Shown here: piece by piece, positions 1-10,916 of the stretch
Layout: each line of letters opens with the position of its first letter
Numbering within the stretch: position 1 is the stretch's first letter
NCBI RefSeq assembly: GCF_051020955.1
Contig: NW_027477113.1
Location: forward strand, 33,620-97,619
Length of the DNA stretch: 64,000 bases
Source: Megalopta genalis
Lineage: Eukaryota; Arthropoda; Insecta; Hymenoptera; Halictidae
Direction: 5' to 3'
Notes under the pieces: model-generated
The model's input: the letters and a program-made list of their open reading frames with translations, nothing else
Told to the model about the DNA's origin: nothing
The model's database searches: none
Position numbers and translations under genes: made by a program

Positions 1-2999
1 ACTCGTTTGTTTCGCATGCTGTTGCATCTAAATCATGTATATCACAAGTATTTGAAGTTAAACCATTTGATTCGCATGGATTCGAAGATCAGCCATCTGC
101 TTCGCATTGATTTCAAGCTAAATCATGTATTTCTCATGGATTTGAAGTTAACTCGTTAGTTTCGAATGCTGTTGAAGCTAAGTCATGTATATCACAAGTA
201 TTTGAAGCTAAACTATTTGATTCTCAAGGATTTGGAGCTAAGCCTTCTACTTCGCATTGATTTCGAGCTAAATCATGTGTTTCGCATGGATTTAAATCTA
301 ACACGTTCGTTTCGCATGCAGTTGAAGCTCAATCATGTATATAACAGGGATTTGAAGCTAAACCATTTGTTTCGCATTGGTTTTGATGCTAAGCCTTCTA
401 CTTCGCATTGATTTGAAGCTAAATCATGTGTTACGCTTGGATATGAAGCTCACTCGTTTGTTTTTCCAGCATTTGAAGCTATATTACTTATATCGCAAGT
501 ATTTGAAGCTGAACCATTTGTTTCGCATGAATATTAAGCTAAACCATGTGCTTCGAATGAATTTGAAGCTAAATCATGTTTTTCGCATGTATTTGAAGCT
601 AACTCGTTTGTTTCGCCTGCATGTGAAGCTAAATCATGTATATCACAAGTGTTTGAAGCTAAACCATTTGTTTCGCATGGATTCGAAAATCAGCCTTCTA
701 TTTCGCATTGATTTGAATCTAAATCATGAGTTTCGCATGGATTTGAAGCTAACTCGTTTGTTTCGCATGGATATGAAGCTAACTCATTTGTTTCGCATGC
801 AGTTGAATCAAAATCATGTTATTTCGTATTGATTTGAAGCCAAATCATGTGTTTGTCATGGATTTAAAGCTATCACGTTTGTCTCGCATGCAGTTGATGC
901 TCAATCATGTATATCACAAGTATTTGAAGCTAAACCATTTGTTGCGCATTGGTTTTGAAGCTAAGCCTTCTACTTCGCATTGATTTGAAGCTGTATCATG
1001 TGTTACGCATGGATATGAAGCTCACTCGTTTGTTTTTCCAGCATTTGAAGCTATATTACTTATATCGCAAGTATTTGAAGCTGAGCCATTTGTTTCACAT
1101 GAATAATAAGCTAAACCATGTGCTTCGAATGAATTTGAAGCTAAATCACGTTTTTCGCATGTATTTGAAGCTAACTCGTTTGTTTCGCCTGCATGTGAAG
1201 CTAAATCATGTATATCACAAGTATTTGAAGCTAATACATTTGATTCCCATGGATTTGAAGATAAGCCTTCTACTTCGCATTGATTTGGAGCTAACACGTT
1301 TGTTTCGCATATAGTTGAATCTTAATCATGTATATCACAAGTATTTGAAGCTAAACCATTTGTTTCGCATGGATTCGAAAATCAGACTTCTATTTCGCAT
1401 TGATTTGAAGCTAAATCGTGAGTTTCGCATGGATATGAATCTAACTCGTTTGTTTCGCACGGTTTTGAAGCTTACTCATTTGTTTCGCCTGCAGTTGAAT
1501 CATAATCATGTATATCACAAGTATTTGAAGCTAAACCATTTGTTTCGCATGGATTCGAAACTCAGCCTTCTATTTCGCATTGATTTGAAGCTAAATCATG
1601 AGTTTCGCATGGATTTGAAGCTAACTCGTTTGTTTCGTAAGCAGTTGAAGCTAAATGATGTATAAAACAAGAATTTGAAGCTAAACCATCTGTTTCGCGT
1701 GTAATTGAAGCTAAGCCTTCCACTTCTCATTGATTTGAAGCTAAATCATGTGTTTCACTTGGATTTGAAGCTAACTCCTTTGTTTCGCCTGCATTTGAAG
1801 CTAAATCATGTATATCACAAGTAGTTGAAGCTATACCATTTGTTTCGCATGGAATAGAAGATAAGCTTTCTACTTCGAATTGATTTGAAATTAAATCATG
1901 TGTTTCGCTTGGATTTGAAGCTAACTCGTTTGTTTCGCATGCAGTTGAAGCAAAATCATGTATATCACAAGTATTTCAAGTTAAACCATTTGATTCGCAT
2001 GGATTTGAATCTAAGCCTTCTACTTCGCATTAATTGGAAGCATAATCATGTGTTTCGCTTGGATTTGAAGCGAACTCGTTTGTATCGCATGCAGTTGACG
2101 CTAAATCATGTATATCACAAGTATTTGAAGCAAAACCATTTGATTGGCATGCATTTGAAACTGAGACTTCTACTTCGCATTGATTTGAAGCTGAATCATG
2201 TGATTCGCTTGGATTTGAAGAAAACTCGTTTGTTTCGAATGCAGTTGAAGCTAAATAATGTATACTACAAGTATTTGAAGCTGAACCATTTGTTTCGCAT
2301 GAATATTAATCTAATCCATGTATTTCGCTTGAATTTGAAGCTAAATCATGTGTTTCGCATGGATTTGAAGCTACTCGTTTGTTTCGCATGCTGTTGCAGC
2401 TAAATCATGTATATCACAAGTATTTGAAGCTAAACCATTTGATTCGCATGGAATTGAAGATAAGCCTTCTACTTCGAATTGATTTGAAATTAAATCATGT
2501 GTTTCGCTTGGACATGAAGCTAACTCGTTGGTTTCGCATGCAGTTGAAGCTAAGTTGTGTATAAAAAAAGTATTTGAAGCTAAATCATTCTTTTCGCATA
2601 TATTTGAAGCTAAGTCTTCAACTTCGCATTAACTTGAAGTTAAATCATGTGATTCGCTTGGATTTGAAGCTAACTCGTTTGTTTTGCATGCTGTTGAAGC
2701 TGAATCATGTACATCACAAGTATTTGAAACTAAATCATTCGTTTCGCATGGATTTGAAACTAAGTCTTCAACTTCGCATTGATTTGAAGCTAAATCAAGT
2801 GTTTCCTTTGGATTTGAAGCAAACTCGTTTGTTTCGCATGCAGTCGAAGCTATATCACTAATGTTCGCAAGTATTTGAAGCTAAATCATTCGTTTCGCAT
2901 GGATTTGATGCTAAGCCTTCTACTTCGCATTGATTTGGAGCTAAATCATGTGTTTCGCATGGATTTAAAGCTAACTCGTTTGTTTCGCATGCAGTTGAA

Positions 3000-5740
3000 T
3001 CAAAATCATGTATATCACAAGTATTTGAAGCTAAACCTTTTGTTTCGCATGGATTCGATGATCAGCCTTCCACTTCGCATTGATTTGAAGCTAAATCAAG
3101 TGTTTCGCTTGGATTTGAAGTTAACTCGTTAGTTTCGAATCCTGTTGAAGCTAAGTCATGTATATCACAAGTATTTGAAGCTAAACCATTTGATTCTGAA
3201 GGATTTGGAGCTAAGCCTTCTACTTCGCATTGATTTCGAGCTAAATCATGTGTTTCGCATTGATTTAAAGCTAACACGTTTGTTTCGCATGCAGTTGAAG
3301 CTAAGTCATGTATATCACAAGTATTTGAAGATAATCCATTTGTTTTGCATGGATTCGAAAATCAGCCTTCTATTTCGCATTGATTTGAAGCCAAATCATG
3401 TGTTTGTCATGGATTTAAAGCTATCACGTTTGTCTCGCATGCAGTTGATGCTCAATCATGTATATCACAAGTATTTGAAGCTAAACCATTTGTTGCGCAT
3501 TGATTTTGAAGCTAAGCCTTCTACTTCGCATTGATTTGAAGCTAAATCATGTGTTACGCATGGATATGAAGCTCACTCGTTTGTTTTTCCAGCATTTGAA
3601 GCTATATTACTTATATCGCAAGTATTTGAAGCTGAACCATTTGTTTCGCATGAATATTAAGCTAAACCATGTGCTTCGAATGAATTTGAAGCTAAATAAC
3701 GTTTTTCGCATGTATTTGAAGCTAACTCGTTTGTTTCGCCTGCATGTGAAGCTAAATCATATATATCACAAGTATTTGAAGCCAATACATTTGATTCCCA
3801 TGGATTTGAAGATAAGCCTTCCACTTCGCATTGATTTGAAGCTAAATCATGTGTTACGCATGGATATGAAGCTCACTCGTTTGTTTTTCCAGCATTTGAA
3901 GCTATATTACTTATATCGCAAGTATTTGAAGCTGAACCATTTGTTTCGCATGAATATTAAGCTAAACCATGTGCTTCGAATGAATTTGAAGCTAAATCAT
4001 GTTTTTCGCATGTATTTGAAGCTAACTCGTTTGTTTCGCATGGATTTGAAGCTAAGCCATCTACTTCGCATTGATTTGAAGTTAAATCATGTGTTTCTCT
4101 TGGAATTGAAGCAAACTTGTTTGTTTCGCATGCTGTTGAAGCTAAATCATGTTTATCACAAGTATCTGAACCTAAACCATCTGTTTCGCAAGAATATGAA
4201 GCTATGAAGCTAAACCATGTGTTTCACATGAATTTGAAACTAAATGATGTGTTTCGCATGGATTTGAAGCTAACTCGTTTGTTTCGCTTGCATTTGAATC
4301 AAAATCATGTATATCACAAGTATTTGAAGCTAAACCATTTGTTTCACATGGATTCGAAGATCAGCCTTCTACTTAGCATTGATTTGAAGCTAAATCAAGT
4401 GTTTCGCTTGGATTTGAAGTTAACTCGTTAGTTTCGAATCCTGTTGAAGCTAAGTCATGTATATCACAAGTATTTGAAGCTAAACCATTTGATTCTCAAG
4501 GATTTGGAGCTAAGCCTTCTACTTCGCATTGATTTCGAGCTAAATCATGTGTCTCGCATTGATTTAAAGCTAACACGTTTGTTTCGCATGCAGTTGAAGC
4601 TAAGTCATGTATATCACAAGTATTTGAAGATAATCCATTTGTTTTGCATGGATTCGAAAATCAGCCTTCTATTTCGCATTGATTTGAAGCCAAATCATGT
4701 GTTTGTCATGGATTTAAAGCTATCACGTTTGTCTCGCATGCAGTTGATGCTTAATCATGTATATCACAAGTATTTGAAGCTAAACCATTTGTTGCGCATT
4801 GGTTTTGAAGCTAAGCCTTCTACTTCGCATTGATTTGAAGCTAAATCATGTGTTACGCATGGATATGAAGCTCACTCGTTTGTTTTTCCAGCATTTGAAG
4901 CTATATTACTTATATCGCAAGTATTTGAAGCTGAACCATTTGTTTCGCATGAATATTAAGCTAAACCATGTGCTTCGAATGAATTTGAAGCTAAATCACG
5001 TTTTTCGCATGTATTTGAAGCTAACTCGTTTGTTTCGCCTGCATGTGAAGCTAAATCATATATATCACAAGTATTTGAAGCCAATACATTTGATTCCCAT
5101 GGATTTGAAGATAAGCCTTCCACTTCGCATTGATTTGAAGCTAAATCATGTGTTACGCATGGATATGAAGCTCACTCGTTTGTTTTTTCCAGCATTTGAA
5201 GCTATATTACTTATATCGCAAGTATTTGAAGCTGAACCATTTGTTTCGCATGAATATTAAGCTAAACCATGTGCTTCGAATGAATTTGAAGCTAAATCAT
5301 GTTTTTCGCATGTATTTGAAGCTAACTCGTTTGTTTCGCATGGATTTGAAGCTAACTCATTTGTTTCGCTTGCATTTGAATCAAAATCATGTATATCACA
5401 AGTATTTGAAGCTAAACCATTTGTTTCACATGGATTCGAAGATCAGCCTTCTACTTAGCATTGATTTGAAGATAAATCATGTGTTTCGCTTGGGTTTCAA
5501 GCTAACTCGTTTGTTTCGCATGCAGTTGAAGCTAAATCATGTATATCACAAGTATTTGAAGGTAAACCATTTGATTCTCATGGATTTGGAGCTAAGCCTT
5601 CTACTTCGCATTGATTTCGAGCTAAATCATGTGTTTCGCATGGATTTAAAGCTAACACGTTTGTTTCGCATGCATTTGAAGCTAAATCGTGTATATCACA
5701 AGTATTTGAAGATAATCCATTTGTTTTTGCATGGATTCGA
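3000..5740 (+). repeat. Local ~1.3-kb tandem duplication inside the array
   Basis: A stretch beginning around 3,000 is repeated from about 4,299 with an offset of 1,299 bp: 3,145-3,534 corresponds to 4,444-4,833, and 3,500 onward to 4,799 onward. A third, shortened relative starts near 5,381. Within each copy a 300-bp subrepeat (ten units, two HORs) is visible, for instance 3,541 against 3,841 and 4,840 against 5,140, recognised by the variants GTGTTACGCATGG and TTTTTCCAGCATTTG. The copies differ by few substitutions and by one T in a homopolymer near 5,184. The duplication length is not a multiple of 30, so the copies also differ by small indels or include the 8-bp slip at 4,204. Confidence 0.8.
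4204..4211 (+). other. 8-bp register-slip scar ATGAAGCT (recurrent, first copy given)
   Basis: After the unit ending GAATATGAAGCT an extra ATGAAGCT is present before the next AAACC or AATCC unit, so the 30-bp phase moves by 8 bp and the reading frame by two. Further occurrences are near 9,873, 10,448, 11,415, 15,398, 20,463, 21,037, 22,004, 27,492, 28,216, 33,372, 33,953, 35,667, 37,895, 40,972, 42,990, 49,583, 50,312, 55,469, 56,050, 57,769, 59,998, 62,161 and 63,071. In the Q-type copies (for example ~11,409) the preceding unit has also lost three bases (CGCAATATG for CGCAAGAATATG). It is a partial duplication of the end of the previous unit. Confidence 0.85.
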
Positions 5741-7184
5741 AAATCAGCCTTCTATTTCGCATTGATTTGAAGCCAAATCATGTGTTTCTCATGGATTTAA
5801 AGCTAACACGTTTGTTTCGCATGCAGTTGAAGCTCAATCATGTAAATCACAAGTATTTGAAGCTAAACCATTTATTTCGCATTGGTTTTGAAGCTAAGCC
5901 TTCTACCTCGCATTGATCTGAAGCTAAATCAAGTGTTTCGCTTGTATTTGAAGTTGACTCGTTAGTTTCGCATGCAGTTGAAGCTAAATCATGTATATCA
6001 CAAGAATTTGAAGCTGAACCATTTGTTTCGCATGAATATTAAGCTAAACCATGTGCTTCGAATGAATTTGAAGCTAAATCATGTTTTTCGCATGTATTTG
6101 AAGCTAACTCGTTTGTTTCGCATGGATATGAAGCTAACTCATTTGTTTCGCATGCAGTTGAATCAAAATCATGTATATCACAAGTATTTGAAGCTAAATC
6201 ATTTGTGTCGCATGGATTCGAAAATCAGCCTTCCACTTCGCATTGATTTGAAGCTAAATCAAGTGTTTCTCTTTGATTTGAAGTTACCTCGTTAGTTTCG
6301 CATGCTGTTGAAGCTAAGTCATGTATATCACAAGTATGTGAAGCTAAACGATTTGATTCTCATGGATTTGGAGCTAAGCCTTCTACTTCGCATTGATTTC
6401 GAGCTAAATCATGTGTTTCGCATGGATTTAAAGCTAACACGTTTGTTTCGCATGCAGTTGAAGCTAAGTCTAGTATATCACAAGTATATGAAGCTAAACC
6501 ATTTGTTTCGCATGGATTCGAAAATCAGACTTCTATTTCGCATGGATTTGAATCTAACTCGTTTGTTTCGCATGGATTTGAAGCTTACTCATTTGTTTCG
6601 CATGCAGTTGAAGCAGAATCATGTATATCACAAGTATTTGAAGCTAAACCCTTTGTTTCGCATGGATTTGAAGCTAAGCCTTCTCCTTCGCATTGATTTG
6701 AAGTTAAATCATGTGTTACGCTTGGATTTGAAGCAACTCGTTTGTTTCGCATGCAGTTGAAGCTAAGTCATTTATATCACAAGTATTTGAAGATAATCCA
6801 TTTGTTTTGCATGGATTCCAAAATCAGCCTTCTATTTCGCATTGATTTGAAACCAAATCATGTGTTTGTCATGGATTTAAAGCTATCACGTTTGTCTCGC
6901 ATGCAGTTGAAGCCCAATCATGTATATCATAAGTATTTGAAGCTAAACCGTTTGTTTCGCATGAAGTTGAATCTAAGCCTTCTACTTCGCATTGATTTGA
7001 AGCTAAATGATGTGTTACGCTTGGATTTGAAGCTCACTCGTTTGTTTCTCCTGCATTTGAAGCTATATCACTTATATGGGAAGTATTTGAAGCTAAATCA
7101 TTTGTGTCGCATGGATTTGATGCTAAGCATTCTACTTCGCATTGATTTGGAGCTAAATCATGTGTTTCGCTTGGATTTAAAGCT

Positions 7185-7231
7185 AACACGTTTCTTTCGT
7201 TCAATCGAGTATATCACAAGTATTTGAAGCT
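7185..7231 (+). other. 47-bp fused E/A unit (13-bp deletion), a marker shared by seven copies
   Basis: Where an E unit and an A unit should occupy 60 bp, only 47 bp remain: the bases between TTTCTTTCG and GTATATCACAAG are replaced by TTCAATCGA, so 13 bp are missing. The identical scar occurs at about 14,304, 18,286, 24,893, 30,775, 46,985 and 52,868. It must have arisen once and been spread by duplication of larger blocks, so it dates the blocks and gives the spacings 7,119, 3,982, 6,607, 5,882, 16,210 and 5,883 bp. Confidence 0.88.
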
Positions 7232-7876
7232 AAACTATTGGTTTCGCATGGATTCGAAAATCGGCCTTCCATTTCGCATTGATTTGAAGCTAAATCATGT
7301 GTTTCGCATGGATTTGTAGCTAAACCATTCGATTCGCATGGATTTGAAGCTATGCCTTCTACTTCGCATTGATTTGAAGCTAAATCATGTGTTTCTCTAG
7401 GATTTGAAGCTAACTCGTTTGTTTCACATGCAGTTGATGCTAAATCATGTATATCACAAGTATTTGGAGCTGAACCATTTGTTTTGCATGAATATTAAGC
7501 TAAACCATGTGTTTCGAATGAATTTGAATCTAAATTATGTGTTTCGCATGAATTTGCAGCTATCTCGTTTGTTTCGTAAGCAGTTGAAGCTAAATCATGT
7601 ATAAAACAAGAATTTGACGCTAAACCATTTGTTTCGCGTGGATTTGAAGCTAAGCCTTCTACTTCGCTTTGATTTGAAACTAAATCATGTGTTTCGCTTG
7701 GATTTGAAGCTAATTCGTTTGTTTCGATGCAGTAAAATATAAATCATGTATATCACAAGTATTTGAAGCTAAACCATTTGATTCTCATGGATTTGGAGCT
7801 AAGCCTTCTACTTCGCATTGATTTCGAGCTAAATCATGTGTTTCGCATTGATTTAAAGCTAACACGTTTGTTTCGC

Positions 7877-10800
7877 ATGCAGTTGAAGCTAAGTCATGTA
7901 TATCACAAGTATTTGAAGATAATCCATTTGTTTTGCATGGATTCGAAAATCAGCCTTCTATTTCGCATTGATTTGAAGCCAAATCATGTGTTTGTCATGG
8001 ATTTAAAGCTATCACGTTTGTCTCGCATGCAGTTGCTGCTCAATCATGTATATCACAAGTATTTGAAGCTAAACCATTTGTTGCGCATTGGTTTTGAAGC
8101 TAAGCCTTCTACTTCGCATTGATTTGAAGCTAAATCATGTGTTACGCGTGGATATGAAGCTCACTCGTTTGTTTTTCCAGCATTTGAAGCTATATTACTT
8201 ATATCGCAAGTATTTGAAGCTGAACCATTTGTTTCGCATGAATATTAAGCTAAACCATGTGCTTCGAATGAATTTGATGCTAAATCATATGTTTCGCACG
8301 GATTTGAAACTAACTCGTTTGTTTCGTCTTCGTTTGAAGCTGTTTCATTTATATCGCAAATATTTGAAGCTAAACCATTTGTTTCGGATGGATTTGAAGA
8401 TAAGCCTTCTATTTCGCATTGATTTAAATCTAAATCGTGTGTATGGCATGGATTTGAAGCTAACTCGTTTGATTCGCCTGAATTTGAAGTTAAATCATGT
8501 ATATCACAAGTATTTGAAGCTAAACCATTTGTTTCGCATGGATTTGAAGATAAGCCTCCTACTTCCCATTAATTTGAAGCTAACTCGATTGATTCGACTG
8601 CATTTGAATCTATATCACTTATATCGCAATTATCTGAAGATAAATCATTTGCTTCTCATGTATTTGAAGCTAAGCCGTCTATTTCGCATTGATTTGAAGC
8701 TAAATCATGTGTTTCGCATGGATTTGAAGCTAACTCGTTTGCTTCGCCTGCATTTGAAGCTGAATCATGTATATCACAAGACATTTGAAGCTAAACCATT
8801 TGTTTCACATGAATTTGAAGCTAAGCCTTCTACTTCGCTTTGATTAGAAGCTAAATCATGTGTTTCGCATGGATTTGAAGCTAACTCGTTTGTTTCGTTT
8901 GCAGATGAATCTAAATCATGTTTATCACAAGTATCTGAATATAAACCATCTGTGTCGCATGAATATTGAGCTAAACCATGTGTTCCGCATGAATTTGAAG
9001 CTAAATGATGTGTTTCGCAGGGACATGAAGCTAACTCTTTTGTTTCGCTTGCATTTGAAGATAAATCATGTATATCACAAGTATTTGAAGCTAAACCGTT
9101 TAATTGGCATGGATTTGAAGCTAAGCCTTCTACTTCGCATTGATTTGCAGCTAAATCATGTGTTTCCTTGGGATTTGAAGCTAACTCGATTGTTTCGCCT
9201 GCATTTGAAGCTGAATCATGTATATCACAAGTATTTGAAGCTAAACCATCTGTTTCGCATGAATTTGAAGCTAAGCCTTCTACTTCGCATTGATTGGAAG
9301 TTAAGTCATGTGTTTCTCTTGGATTGGAAGCTAACTTGTTTTTTTCGCATGCAGTTGAAGCCAAAACATGTACATCACAAGTATCTGAATATAAACCATC
9401 TGTGTCACATGAATATTGAGCTAAACCATGTGTTCCGCATGAATTTGAAGCTAAATGATGTGTTTCGCAGGGATATGAAGCTAACTCTTTTGTTTCGCCT
9501 GCATTTGAAGATAAATCATGTAGATCACATGTATTTGAAGCTCAACCGTTTGATTCGCATGGATTTGAAGCTAACCCTTCAACTTCGCATTGATTTGCAG
9601 CTAAATCATGTGTTTCGCTGGGATTTGAACCTAACTCGTTTGTTTCGCATGCAGTTGAAGCTAAATCATGTATATCAAAAGTATTTGAAGCTATAGCATT
9701 TGTTTCGCATGGATTTGAAGCTAAGCCATCTACTTCGCATTGATTTGAAGTTAAATCATGTGTTTCTCTTGGAATTGAAGCAAACTTGTTTGTTTCGCAT
9801 GCTGTTGAAGCTAAATCATGTTTATCACAAGTATCTGAACCTAAACCATCTGTTTCGCAAGAATATGAAGCTATGAAGCTAAACCATGTGTTTCACATGA
9901 ATTTGAAACTAAATGATGTGTTTCGCATGGATTTGAAGCTAACTCGTTTGTTTCGCCTGCATTTGAAGATAAATCATGTATATCACAAGTATTTGAAGCT
10001 AAACCGTTTGATTAGCATGGATTTGAAGCTAAGCCTTCTACTTCGCATTGATTTGCAGCTAAATCATGTGTTTCGCTTGGTTTTGAAGCTAACTCGTTTG
10101 TTTCGCTTGCAGTTGAAGCTAAATCATGTATATCAAAAGTATTTGAATCTAAGTCATTTGTTTCGCATGGATTTGAAGATAAGCCTCCTACTTCGCATTA
10201 ATAAGAAGCTAACTCGATTGATTCGACTGCATTTGAATCTATACCACTTATATCGCAATTATCTGAAGATAAATCATTTGCTTCTCATGTATTTGAAGCT
10301 AAGCCGTCTATTTCGCACTGATTTGATGCTAAATCATATGTTTCGCTTGGATTTGAAGCTAACACTTTTGTTTCGCATGCAGTTCAAGCCAAAACATGTA
10401 CATCACAAGTATTTGGATCTAATCCATCTGTTTCGCAAGAATATGAAGCTATGAAGCCAAACCATGTGTTTCGCTTGGATTTGAAGCTAACTCGTTTGAT
10501 TCGCCTGCATTTGAAGCTAAATCATGTATATTGCAAGTATTTGAATGTCAACCATTTGATTCGCAAGCATTTGAAGCCCAATCATTCGTTTCGCATGGAT
10601 TTGAAGCTAACCCTTCTACTTCGCACTGATTTGAAGCTAAATCATATGTTTCGCTAGGATTTCAAGCTAACTCGTTTGTTTGGCATGCAGTTGTAGCTAA
10701 ATCATGTATATCACAAGTACTTGAAGCTAAACCATTAGATTCGCATGGATTTGAAGCTAAGCCTTCTACTGCACATTGATTTGAAGCTGAATCATGTTTT

Positions 10801-10916
10801 TCGCATGGATTTGATCTAACTCGTTTGTTTGGCATGCAGTTGAAGCTAAGTCATGTATATCACAAGTATTTGAAACTGAATCATGTGTTTCGCTTGGATT
10901 TGAAGCTAACTCGTTT
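7877..10916 (+). repeat. Composite block P, copy 1
   Basis: First copy of a multi-kilobase composite of 30-bp units recognised by shared private variants: TTGCGCATTGG near 8,082, the CACAAGACATTTG insertion at ~8,776, TTTCCTTGGG near 9,172, and the 8-bp register slip GAAGCTATGAAGCT at ~9,868 and again at ~10,443. The corresponding segment near 25.7 kb lies 17,618 bp away. It is the longest P copy I can delimit. It is followed directly by block Q. Confidence 0.8.

Larger units (their letters stand above)
1..7876 (+). repeat. Proximal, more diverged part of the array
   Basis: Units here follow the same 30/150-bp scheme but carry more private substitutions and irregular register changes than the blocks downstream. 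Examples are a lost base in the D-E junction near 2,373, a shortened unit near 820, and extra bases near 2,860. Parts resemble later blocks: 7,0xx-7,66x matches the segment near 14,13x-14,78x (offset 7,119). No gene or unique sequence is seen. Inference: this stretch has been homogenised less recently than the region after ~7.9 kb. It could instead be closer to an array edge, but no edge is in the window. Confidence 0.75.

Noticed and set aside
7185..7231. TTCAATCGA as inserted foreign DNA or a transposon footprint
   Set aside because: It is only nine bases in a unit that is 13 bp short, with no target-site duplication or terminal inverted repeats; deletion with small filler explains it.
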